Below are positions 5,276-12,656 of a DNA stretch of 24,980 nt, piece by piece. The notes beneath the pieces are model-generated. The model was not told the DNA's origin and did no database searches. It worked only from the letters and a program-made list of their open reading frames with translations. The position numbers and the translations under genes are program-made. The DNA is taken from the NCBI GenBank assembly GCA_004283105.1, contig SHLN01000006.1:1-24980 (forward strand), written 5' to 3'. Source of the stretch: Acidimicrobiia bacterium. Its GTDB lineage: Bacteria > Actinomycetota > Acidimicrobiia > Spongiisociales > SHLN01. Numbering within the stretch: position 1 is the first letter of the stretch; the number at the start of each line of letters is the position of its first letter.

Positions 5276-6241
5276 ATGAAACCCACGGTGCTCATCGTTG
5301 GTGCCGGCATGACCGGCCTCACGGCTGCTCGTCATCTAAGCGACCATGGAGTCGAAAGCGTCGTACTCGACAAAGGACGCGCCGTCGGCGGGCGAATGGC
5401 CACCCGGAGGATCGGCCCGGCCCGGTTCGATCACGGTGCGCAGCACTTCGGACTGCGCCATCCCGCCTTCCGCCACACGGCGGACGACTGGATACGGACT
5501 GGCCTCATTCGCGAGTGGTATGACGCCGACACCGCCAACCGCGACGGCAGTCCGAACATTCGCTACGCGGCCGTCGGCGGCATGCGACGAATACCCGAGC
5601 ACCTCGCATCGGGACTAGATGTGCGAACCGGAATCGCCGTGCTGGCTATCAACCGGACTACGGATGGCTTCGAGGCGATCACCACCGATGGTGGGGCGGC
5701 CTCGGGACAGGCAGTCATCGCGACCATGCCCGTGCCCCAGATGCTGAAACTGCTCGCCACGAGCGAACTCGAGCCGCCGGCGCCTCTCCACTCGGCACTG
5801 CAGGGAGTGGAGTACGACCCCTGCCTCGCAGTCATGGCCCGGCTCGACGGACCGGCCGGCTTGCCCACCGGCCATGCAACCCCGGAGGACTCGCCGATCG
5901 CCTGGATCGGAGACAACGAGCAAAAAGGTACGTCACCGGTCCCGGCAGTAACCATTCATTCGACTCCGGAATTCGCCACCCACCATCTCGACACGGATCC
6001 GGGGGTCTGGGTACCACCCCTGATTGATGCGGCCAACCCGCTGTTGGCCTCACGGATCATTGATGCGACGGGGCACCGGTGGCGCTTCGCCGAGCCTCAG
6101 AGCACATTCGACTCGGGCGCCGCGATGTTCGACGCCGGCGGCCCCATCGCTCTGGCGGGCGAAGTATTCGCAGGAGCGCGGATCGAGGGGGCGTTCCTAT
6201 CGGGCAGGGCCGCCGCCACCAGGGTCCTCGAGCGGCTGTGA
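5276..6241 (+). CDS. FAD/NAD(P)-dependent oxidoreductase, renalase/amine-oxidase-like
   Basis: 321 residues beginning MKPTVLIVGAGMTGLTAARH, the N-terminal Rossmann dinucleotide motif GxGxxG (9-14), with Asp32 at the end of beta-2. Then come VGGRMATRR (38-46) and FDHGAQHF, which are typical of the renalase / flavin amine oxidase branch. The C-terminus LAGEVFAGARIEGAFLSGRA is the second FAD-contact motif. The substrate is not known. An upstream TTG at 5216 would add 20 residues, but the family starts at the Rossmann strand, so ATG 5276 is chosen. The stop overlaps the GTG start of the next gene by four bases (GTGA), so the next protein is probably translationally coupled. Confidence 0.85.
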   Translation: MKPTVLIVGAGMTGLTAARHLSDHGVESVVLDKGRAVGGRMATRRIGPARFDHGAQHFGLRHPAFRHTADDWIRTGLIREWYDADTANRDGSPNIRYAAVGGMRRIPEHLASGLDVRTGIAVLAINRTTDGFEAITTDGGAASGQAVIATMPVPQMLKLLATSELEPPAPLHSALQGVEYDPCLAVMARLDGPAGLPTGHATPEDSPIAWIGDNEQKGTSPVPAVTIHSTPEFATHHLDTDPGVWVPPLIDAANPLLASRIIDATGHRWRFAEPQSTFDSGAAMFDAGGPIALAGEVFAGARIEGAFLSGRAAATRVLERL

Positions 6242-6618
6242 GGCACATCGGCACCGCTCTCGACATCGACGCCCCGGCCGATCGGGTGTGGGGGTTGCTT
6301 GCCGAGTTCCACCATTGGACCGATTGGGGGGTTTCTATCCGCCGGGTCGAGAGCGAGGCACTGCAGGTGGCACCGGGTGCCACAGGCCGGGTTCAGACCG
6401 TAGCCGGTCCCTGGCTCCCCTTTCGGATCTGTGACGTCGTCCCCGGACAGTTCTGGATCTGGGACGTGGCCGGGATCGGCGCCACCGGCCACCACGTCAC
6501 TCCGCTGGCGGGTGGTCGCTGCCGGGTCGAGTTCACCGCACCGTGGATTGCGGCGCCGTACCTCGCCGTACTCCGACTCTCGCTCCGGCGCCTCAAGAGG
6601 CTGGCTGAGGCCCGGTGA
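6238..6618 (+). CDS. SRPBCC (START-like) ligand-binding protein
   Basis: 126 residues from GTG 6238, overlapping the upstream stop codon. It starts HIGTALDIDAPADRVWGLLA, the usual first strand and helix of polyketide cyclase/START-like proteins, then FHHWTDWGVSI, and ends in an amphipathic helix (APYLAVLRLSLRRLKRLAEA) that normally closes the hydrophobic cavity. Such proteins bind lipids, polyketides or other hydrophobic ligands; the ligand is unknown. A longer in-frame start at 6079 lies inside the upstream gene and yields an arginine-rich, non-homologous extension. Its stop overlaps the GTG start of the photolyase-like gene (GTGA), so three genes form one tightly coupled cassette. Confidence 0.78.
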   Translation: MRHIGTALDIDAPADRVWGLLAEFHHWTDWGVSIRRVESEALQVAPGATGRVQTVAGPWLPFRICDVVPGQFWIWDVAGIGATGHHVTPLAGGRCRVEFTAPWIAAPYLAVLRLSLRRLKRLAEAR

Positions 6619-7823
6619 CGCTCCTCCCGTTGCCGCCCCTCGCCCGCCCGGCCGCGGTCGATTGGGTTGCCCAGCATCTCTCCGGTCTGTTCGCAGGTGA
6701 CCCCGCAGCATCGCCGAGCTTTGTCGGCGGCCAGGCCGCGGCCGACGAAGCTCTCACCACGTTCTCGGTCCGTGGGTATGCCGGCCAACGCAACGAGGTG
6801 TGGCCTGTCGATCGGCGCGGCGCATCCCGGCTCTCGCCCTACATCCGTCACGGGCTGCTGGCGCTGCGAACGGTGTGGGAGGCAGTCGGCGGCGGGCCGC
6901 CCCGCGATGTTTCCAAGTTCCGCGACGAGTTGCTGTGGCAGGAGTATTCGCGCCACCTCTATGCCCGCCTCGGATCCACCAACCGCGATGGCCTGCGGGC
7001 CGTCCTCCGAGGCGCGACGGTACCCGATCCATGGCCGGCGGACATGGCGTGCATCGCGATGAACGTGCGGGAGTTGGAAGAGCACGGCTGGCTCGTCAAC
7101 CAGACCCGCATGTGGCTTGCGTCGCACTGGGCCGTACGCGAGCGGGGCGACTGGCGGACCGGGGAGGATCGCTTCTTCCGCCACCTGCTCGACGGATCGC
7201 GTGCGGCCAACCGGGCAGGCTGGCAGTGGACCGTCGGGACCGGCACGGGGCGCCCTTATGGGTTTTCACGGGCCCAGGTCGAGAGGCGGGCCCCCGGCGT
7301 GTGCAGCTCGTGTGCGCTGAAACTCAAATGCCCCATCGAGGACTGGCCGGACGACCCTCCGCTCGAAACGCGTGAGGCACATCCGCTGCTGCGCTCCGAT
7401 CCCGAACCGCGCCGGACCGGTGGACCGCGTGTACCCGAGAAGCGAGGCGAGCCGTCCGCCGTGTGGCTGACGGCCGAATCCCTCGGAGACGCTGATCCAG
7501 CGCTGGCCGCGCACGGCGGGCTCCCCGCCGTCTTCGTGTTCGACGAGCAGCTCTTGCGCTGTCTGGCCTTGAGCGCCAAGCGACTCGTATTTCTCGCCGA
7601 AACGATGGCCGACCTTTCCCAGCGGCGCGAGGTTGAGGTGCACAGGGGAGATCCGGTGACAGTTCTCGCCGGTCGTCCGGTGGCCGCTACGTTCGCACCG
7701 GTGCCCGGCTGGCGGCGCCGGGCCACCCGCATCGAGATCGCCGAGCTTCACCCCTGGCCCTGGCTCCATCGACCCCACGATCAATCCGTTGCTTCGTACT
7801 CCGCCTGGCGAAAGGCCCTGTAG
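6615..7823 (+). CDS. photolyase/cryptochrome-like protein with permuted domain order
   Basis: 402 residues from GTG 6615. Residues ~45-245 are the helical FAD-binding domain: FRDELLWQEYSRHLY (102-116), GWLVNQTRMWLASHW (158-172), GDWRTGEDRFF (178-188), LLDGSRAANRAGWQW (191-205). By alignment to E. coli photolyase, Trp180 and Trp203 match W359 and W382 of the electron-transfer chain, and Asn199 matches N378 next to the flavin. CSSCALKLKC gives Cys230, Cys233 and Cys239; with Cys146 this could hold an iron-sulfur cluster as in FeS-BCP photolyases. Residues ~280-380 (AVWLTAESLGDADPALAAHG, AVFVFDEQLL, VHRGDPVTVLAGRPVAATFA) resemble the alpha/beta antenna domain, which in ordinary photolyases is N-terminal. 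Role in DNA repair or light sensing is inferred. Confidence 0.75.
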   Translation: MTLLPLPPLARPAAVDWVAQHLSGLFAGDPAASPSFVGGQAAADEALTTFSVRGYAGQRNEVWPVDRRGASRLSPYIRHGLLALRTVWEAVGGGPPRDVSKFRDELLWQEYSRHLYARLGSTNRDGLRAVLRGATVPDPWPADMACIAMNVRELEEHGWLVNQTRMWLASHWAVRERGDWRTGEDRFFRHLLDGSRAANRAGWQWTVGTGTGRPYGFSRAQVERRAPGVCSSCALKLKCPIEDWPDDPPLETREAHPLLRSDPEPRRTGGPRVPEKRGEPSAVWLTAESLGDADPALAAHGGLPAVFVFDEQLLRCLALSAKRLVFLAETMADLSQRREVEVHRGDPVTVLAGRPVAATFAPVPGWRRRATRIEIAELHPWPWLHRPHDQSVASYSAWRKAL

Positions 7824-7845
7824 CCCGGAGTGACCCGTTCGGGCT
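7822..7845. terminator. possible bidirectional terminator between convergent genes
   Basis: AGCCCG (7822-7827) and CGGGCT (7840-7845) form a 6-bp stem overlapping the stop of the photolyase-like gene, ahead of the convergent glutamate dehydrogenase gene. A second imperfect GC-rich inverted repeat follows at about 7848-7866. No T-run. Confidence 0.35.
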
Positions 7846-7869
7846 GAGGTCCGGCCCCGGAGACCCCGG

Positions 7870-9153
7870 CTATGGGTACACGCCCCGGACCAGCTTGGCC
7901 CGGGCCACGCGGCGGATGCCTTTCACCAGAGCCGCCGTACGCATGTCGTAGCCCTCGTTGATGGAGATGTTCAACACCTCTTCAAATGCGCTGCCCATGA
8001 TCTCGCGCAGCCGGGCGACGATCTCGCCTTCAGACCAGAAGAAGTTCTGGAGGTCCTGCACCCACTCGAAGTAGGAGACGGTGACGCCACCGGCATTGGC
8101 GAGGATGTCGGGAATGACGAAGATGTTGCGCTCGCGCAGGATGTCGTCGGCGTCAACTGTGGTCGGCCCGTTGGCTCCCTCGGCGATGAGCCGGGCCGTG
8201 ATCTTGTCGGCGTTGTCGCGAGTGATGACTCCCCCGACCGCGGCCGGGATGAGGATGTCGCACTCCAACTCGAACAGCTCCTCGTTCGAGACCATGTCGA
8301 CATCGGGATACCCGGAAAGGGTCCCGTTCTCGGTCACCCATTCCTGTACCTGAGGAATGTCCAGCCCCTTCGAGTTGTAGATGCCGCCGGTCACATCTGA
8401 GACGGCCACCACGAGCGCTCCCATTTCATGAGCCGCCAGGGCGGCGTACTGGCCGACATTGCCGAACCCGTGGACGACAACCCGGGAACCCTCGACCTCG
8501 AACCCGAGATGGGTCGTGGCGGCCGGCAGCAAACTCACGAGACCGCGCCCGGTCGCCTCGCGCCTGGCAACCGATCCGCCCAACTCGGGCGGCTTGCCGG
8601 TCACCACGCCGGGCTCGGCGTGGCCGACATGCTGGGAGTAGGTATCCATGATCCAGGCCATCACCTGCTCGTTCGTTCCCATATCCGGAGCCGGGATGTC
8701 GGTGTCGGGACCGATGACGTTGATCATCTCGGCGGTGTAGCGGCGGGTCAGGCGCTGGACCTCGGGACGGGTCAACACGGTGGGGTCCACCCGCACCCCG
8801 CCCTTGGCTCCCCCAAACGGGAGCGACATGAGCGACGTCTTCCACGTCATGAGCATGGCGAGCGCCGCCACCTCACCGAGGTTGACGTCGGGGGCATAGC
8901 GAATCCCACCCTTGGTCGGGCCCATCGTGAGCACGTGCTGGACCCGGTAGGCAAAGACGGTCTCGACCTCGTAATACCCCTCGCGCCGAAACGGGAACGT
9001 CGTGACTGTGGCTCGCTGGGGAACACGCAGCCGGGCATGGATGTTGTCGTCGAGCCCCATGACGCCGGCAACCCGGTCTAGCTGGGCAAGCGCTTCGCGG
9101 TAGAGGGGTGACTCGAGCTCACCCAGTCCACCCTCCCCGAATGGATCCGTCAT
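7870..9153 (-). CDS. glutamate dehydrogenase (Glu/Leu/Phe/Val dehydrogenase family)
   Basis: 427 residues. MGPTKGGIRYAPDVNLGEV (77-95) holds substrate lysine 81. MTWKTSLMSLPFGGAKGGV (102-120) holds Lys105 and the catalytic Lys117 in the PFGGAKGG motif. PAPDMGTNEQVMAWIMD carries the catalytic aspartate, and HGFGNVGQYAA is the nucleotide-binding glycine motif. It reversibly converts glutamate to 2-oxoglutarate and ammonium in the cytosol. Its length (~430) suits the small hexameric class. The ATG is preceded by a perfect AGGAGG (9158-9163) with 4-nt spacing, in contrast to the leaderless genes nearby. Glutamate is the most likely substrate given length and motifs; leucine or another amino acid cannot be excluded by eye. 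Confidence 0.92.
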   Translation of the reverse strand: MTDPFGEGGLGELESPLYREALAQLDRVAGVMGLDDNIHARLRVPQRATVTTFPFRREGYYEVETVFAYRVQHVLTMGPTKGGIRYAPDVNLGEVAALAMLMTWKTSLMSLPFGGAKGGVRVDPTVLTRPEVQRLTRRYTAEMINVIGPDTDIPAPDMGTNEQVMAWIMDTYSQHVGHAEPGVVTGKPPELGGSVARREATGRGLVSLLPAATTHLGFEVEGSRVVVHGFGNVGQYAALAAHEMGALVVAVSDVTGGIYNSKGLDIPQVQEWVTENGTLSGYPDVDMVSNEELFELECDILIPAAVGGVITRDNADKITARLIAEGANGPTTVDADDILRERNIFVIPDILANAGGVTVSYFEWVQDLQNFFWSEGEIVARLREIMGSAFEEVLNISINEGYDMRTAALVKGIRRVARAKLVRGVYP

Positions 9154-9157
9154 TTAG

Positions 9158-9178
9158 CCTCCTAGCGGTGCCAATCTA
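9158..9178 (-). promoter_or_regulatory. promoter -10 and ribosome binding site of the dehydrogenase gene
   Basis: On the minus strand TAGATT (9173-9178) fits TAnnnT, followed 9 nt later by AGGAGG (9158-9163) and, after 4 nt, ATG (9153). This is a leadered gene with a short 5' untranslated region. Confidence 0.55.
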
Positions 9179-9202
9179 ACGGGACCCCGCCAGCGGAGAC
9201 GG

Positions 9203-9652
9203 ATGCAAGTGCTTTTCACAATCGGACACGGAACGCTTTCCATCGATGATCTCGTGCGCAATCTGAATGCCCACGGCGTGCGGACCGTGCTCGATGTGCG
9301 CGCCCAACCACACTCGAGCCGTGCGCCGGACTACAACAAGTCAGAGCTGGAAGGAGAACTGGTGGCGGCCGGCATCTCCTACCGGTGGATGGGCGATCAT
9401 CTCGGAGGCCGGCCGATCCGAGCCGGTGAGCCCGCCCCGATCGACGACCCGGACCGGCTCGCCGCCGGCATCACCGAGGCGACCGGACTGGCGAGAGGGG
9501 CGACGAGCGCCCTCCTCTGTGCCGAGATCGACCCCACCCACTGCCACCGGACAACGTCGCTTGCTCCCCGATTCGAGGATGCGGGCTTCACGGTCGTCCA
9601 CATCCTCGCCGACGGGTCGGCGCGCACCCACCAGCCGACGCTCGGCCTCTAG
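9203..9652 (+). CDS. DUF488 family protein
   Basis: 149 residues. FTIGHGTLSIDDLVRNL (5-21), VLDVRAQPHSSRAPDYNK, then GISYRWMGDHLGGRP and LLCAEIDPTHCHRT are the classic DUF488 motifs, the last being the Cys-x-Glu-x5-CHR signature. DUF488 proteins are small cytosolic proteins of unknown biochemical function. The gene is divergent from the glutamate dehydrogenase gene, with 49 bp between the start codons, and ends 46 bp before adnA. It may be read through into adnA, although adnA has its own promoter-like box. GGAG lies shortly before the ATG. Confidence 0.85.
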   Translation: MQVLFTIGHGTLSIDDLVRNLNAHGVRTVLDVRAQPHSSRAPDYNKSELEGELVAAGISYRWMGDHLGGRPIRAGEPAPIDDPDRLAAGITEATGLARGATSALLCAEIDPTHCHRTTSLAPRFEDAGFTVVHILADGSARTHQPTLGL

Positions 9653-9685
9653 GAACGCTTGCCCGATCGCGTCACACCCGGGCGG

Positions 9686-9691
9686 TACCGT
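9686..9691 (+). promoter_or_regulatory. -10 box for adnA, leaderless type
   Basis: TACCGT fits TAnnnT and lies 7 nt before the ATG at 9699. There is no convincing Shine-Dalgarno sequence. Confidence 0.45.
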
Positions 9692-9698
9692 GGTGGTC

Positions 9699-12656
9699 AT
9701 GGGTGAAGAGCGGATAGATCCGGCCGATTGGGACGCCACCATCGCCGACGCGGACGGGCCGCAACTCGTCGTCGGCGGTCCGGGCACCGGCAAGACCGAG
9801 TTCCTCGTCCGCCGGGCCACCCACCTCATCGACAGTGGGGTGGCCACTCCCGACGAAGTCTTGTTGCTCAGCTTCTCCCGCCGGGGATCGGCCGGCCTCC
9901 GGAGCCGAATTCAGGACTCGCTCACCGATACTCATGCCGAACTCGACGCCTCCACGTTTCACTCGTTTTCGTTCCGGCTGCTGGAAACGTATGCCGCCGA
10001 TGCGCTCGGGTGGCAGCAGATGCCGACACTGCTCACGTCTCTCGAGTATGTGCTTCGAGTCCGGGCGCTCCTCTCCTCCGGGGACGAGACGGATTGGCCG
10101 GTGCTGTTCCGCGGCTTGCTCGACACCACCACGTTCGCCGAAGAGGTCGCCGACTTCATGCTGCGCTGCAGCGAGTTGCTGATCGGATCGGAGGACCTCG
10201 CCGGATTCAATCGTGACGATTGGCGCGCCCTCCCATCGTTCATGACCCGGTATCGGGCCGAGACGCTGGCCGATCATCGCATCGATTACGGCACGCTCCA
10301 GGCATCGGCCGTCGCCGCCCTGGACGATGAGGCGACTCTTGCTGAGGTTGCGGAGCGGTACCGCTATGTCCTCGTCGACGAGTATCAGGACACCACGCTG
10401 GCCCAGGCGGCCCTGTTGCGGCGCCTCGTCTCGGGCGGATCCCACTTGACGGTGGCGGCCGACCCCTACCAGTCGATCTACAGCTTCCGGGGCGCCGACC
10501 TCGAAAACGTTGCCACCTTCCCGGAGGCATTCGCCGCCCCGGACGGCACACCCGGCGCCCGCCGGGTGCTGACGACGTCGTTCCGCGCTCCGGCCGAGAT
10601 CCTCGATGCGGCGGTCAAACTCACCGAAGGGCTAGAGCTTCCCGGAGCGAGCGGACCTGTCATCCCGGCCGATGGCACGGGGTCGGTCGAAACCTACGTG
10701 TTCGACCAGGCCACCCGGGAAGCCGAATGGATCGCCGACGAGATCCAGCTCCTTCACTCCGGCGGGCTCCCCTACCGCTCCATGGCCGTGTTCGTGCGGT
10801 CCAAACGTCGATTCCTCCCCGGGCTGTCGCGAGCCCTGGAGCGACGCGGTATCCCGCATGCTCAGCCTGATTCCCGATTGTCCGACCATCCGGCGGTACG
10901 AGCCGTCTTCGATTGCGTCACCGCCGCCACCGCCTCCGGTCCCGAGTCGAGCCTGGCGGTTCGCCGCCTCCTGCTCGGCCCGCTCTTCCGACTCCCGATC
11001 GGCCGCCTCCGCGAGCTCGAGCGCGATCGGGCGAGAGACCCGCGCCCCTGGGCCGACATCATCGAGCAGTCCGTTGCCGACGGTTCTCCCCTCGCCAACC
11101 TCCTGCGTGCGCCCGAATGGGCCGAGAATCGGCCGGCCGTCGACGGCTTCTGGCATCTGTGGCAATCGCTCCCCCAATTCGTCCACCTCGTCGTCGATCC
11201 CAACCGCTCCGAGGAGCGGGCCGCCTGGAGCTCGTTCTCGCAGGTGCTGGGCCGGCTCTACGATCGCGACCGGTCTGCCTCGCTGTGTGACTTCGTCCGC
11301 TGGTCGGAAGAGGAGAGCTTCGAAGCACAGCCGCTCCTCGATTTCCGGGATCAGGGCGTCGACCGGGTCACCGTCACCACCCTTCACCAATCAAAGGGGC
11401 TCGAGTTCGACGTCGTCTTCATCGCCGACGCCGTCGACGGAGTGTTCCCCGACCTCCGGTCACGCGAGTCGCTCATCGGCACCCGGCATCTGGCCGCCCA
11501 CCTCCCGACCGCTCCGAACGAATACCGCCGCTTCCGCCTGCAGGAGGAGACCCGCCTCGCCTACACAGCCATGACCCGGGCCCGGTTGCGCGTCGTATGG
11601 ACGGCAACCACCGCCGGCCTGGACGAGGGCGAGGGTGCCCCCAGCCCGCTTCTCGTCCGCCTCGCTCCGGCCGACCCCGGACCCCCCGCGGACGACGATC
11701 GCCTTCCGGTCACGACCGGACAGGCCGAGGCATGGCTGCGCCGCATGGCCGCAGACCCGTCGATCCCCGAGCCCCGGCGGCTGGCCGCCATGCACAGCCT
11801 GGCGGCCGGAACGGACTGGCAGCTGCGCGAGCCGACATTGTTCGCCGGCCTCCATCCGCCGGGCCCCGATACCGGCCTCGCCCCCGACGAGCTCCTCCTC
11901 TCCCCCAGTCAGGCCGGCCTCTATGAGACCTGCCCGCGCCGCTACGCCATCGAGCGGCGGTTGCGGGTGGGCGCAGACCCGACGGTCTACCTCGCGTTCG
12001 GGTCCCTCATCCACAAAGTGCTCGAGCTCACCGAGAAGAACGCGATCGAAGACGGACGCACCCACGGCACGACGGCCGAGGCGCTCGAGCAACTCGAATT
12101 GCAGTGGGATCCGGCTCCGTTCGGGGGACGGCCGTGGGCCGATGCCTGGAAACGACGCGGCAAAGAGGCCCTTGCCTTCGCCTACGAGCACTGGCCCCAC
12201 CCCGGGGCGACACCCATCGCGCTCGAACACAAGCTCACACTCGACGTAGACGGCGTGTCGTGGCGAGGCATCGCCGACCGGATCGAAGCCGAGGACGGCC
12301 ACGTGCGGATCGTCGACTACAAGACGAGCCGGTCTCGTCCCAATGCCGAAGAGACGGCGGCGTCTCTCCAGCTCGGCTTCTATCTGTTGGCGGCGGCTGC
12401 CGATCCAGATATCACCGGGCACGGGTCCCCCGACGCCGGGGAACTGTGGATGGTGGCCATGCAGAATGTCAAGTCGTTTCCGGTCGTCACGTTCGATCCG
12501 GCCAACCTCGGCGATGTCGAACAGCGGCTCCGGGACGTGGCGGCAGGCATTGCCGGCGAACGGTGGGAGGCGGCGCCGCACGACCGATGTGACCGATGCC
12601 CGGTCCAACTGGTTTGTCCTGCCTGGCCGCAGGGAGCAAAGGCATACCAATCATGA
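9699..12656 (+). CDS. adnA: AdnA-like UvrD-type helicase fused to a RecB-type Fe-S nuclease
   Basis: 985 residues. Motor: Walker A GPGTGKT (27-33, Lys32), LSFSRRGSAGLRSRI (motif Ia), TFHSFSFRLL, Walker B VLVDEYQDT (Asp227-Glu228), DPYQSIYSFRGA (motif III), TTLHQSKGLEFDVVFI (motif V) and LAYTAMTRAR (motif VI). Nuclease: YETCPRRYA (Cys745), GSLIHKVLE, GIADRIE (Asp860), IVDYKTS (Asp873, Lys875), and CDRCPVQLVC (Cys964, 967, 973), completing a four-Cys iron-sulfur pattern. The helicase-plus-nuclease layout in both partners is the AdnAB complex, which resects double-strand breaks in Actinobacteria. The LSFSRR and TFHSFSF motifs resemble the mycobacterial AdnA side (Rv3202c). ATG 9699 sits just behind a -10 box; the longer upstream frame only overlaps DUF488. 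Overlaps adnB by ATGA. Confidence 0.85.
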   Translation: MGEERIDPADWDATIADADGPQLVVGGPGTGKTEFLVRRATHLIDSGVATPDEVLLLSFSRRGSAGLRSRIQDSLTDTHAELDASTFHSFSFRLLETYAADALGWQQMPTLLTSLEYVLRVRALLSSGDETDWPVLFRGLLDTTTFAEEVADFMLRCSELLIGSEDLAGFNRDDWRALPSFMTRYRAETLADHRIDYGTLQASAVAALDDEATLAEVAERYRYVLVDEYQDTTLAQAALLRRLVSGGSHLTVAADPYQSIYSFRGADLENVATFPEAFAAPDGTPGARRVLTTSFRAPAEILDAAVKLTEGLELPGASGPVIPADGTGSVETYVFDQATREAEWIADEIQLLHSGGLPYRSMAVFVRSKRRFLPGLSRALERRGIPHAQPDSRLSDHPAVRAVFDCVTAATASGPESSLAVRRLLLGPLFRLPIGRLRELERDRARDPRPWADIIEQSVADGSPLANLLRAPEWAENRPAVDGFWHLWQSLPQFVHLVVDPNRSEERAAWSSFSQVLGRLYDRDRSASLCDFVRWSEEESFEAQPLLDFRDQGVDRVTVTTLHQSKGLEFDVVFIADAVDGVFPDLRSRESLIGTRHLAAHLPTAPNEYRRFRLQEETRLAYTAMTRARLRVVWTATTAGLDEGEGAPSPLLVRLAPADPGPPADDDRLPVTTGQAEAWLRRMAADPSIPEPRRLAAMHSLAAGTDWQLREPTLFAGLHPPGPDTGLAPDELLLSPSQAGLYETCPRRYAIERRLRVGADPTVYLAFGSLIHKVLELTEKNAIEDGRTHGTTAEALEQLELQWDPAPFGGRPWADAWKRRGKEALAFAYEHWPHPGATPIALEHKLTLDVDGVSWRGIADRIEAEDGHVRIVDYKTSRSRPNAEETAASLQLGFYLLAAAADPDITGHGSPDAGELWMVAMQNVKSFPVVTFDPANLGDVEQRLRDVAAGIAGERWEAAPHDRCDRCPVQLVCPAWPQGAKAYQS

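Noticed and set aside
9267..9698. Long N-terminal extension of AdnA
   Set aside because: This part lies in the wrong frame across the DUF488 gene, whose motifs are clear; helicase homology begins right after ATG 9699.
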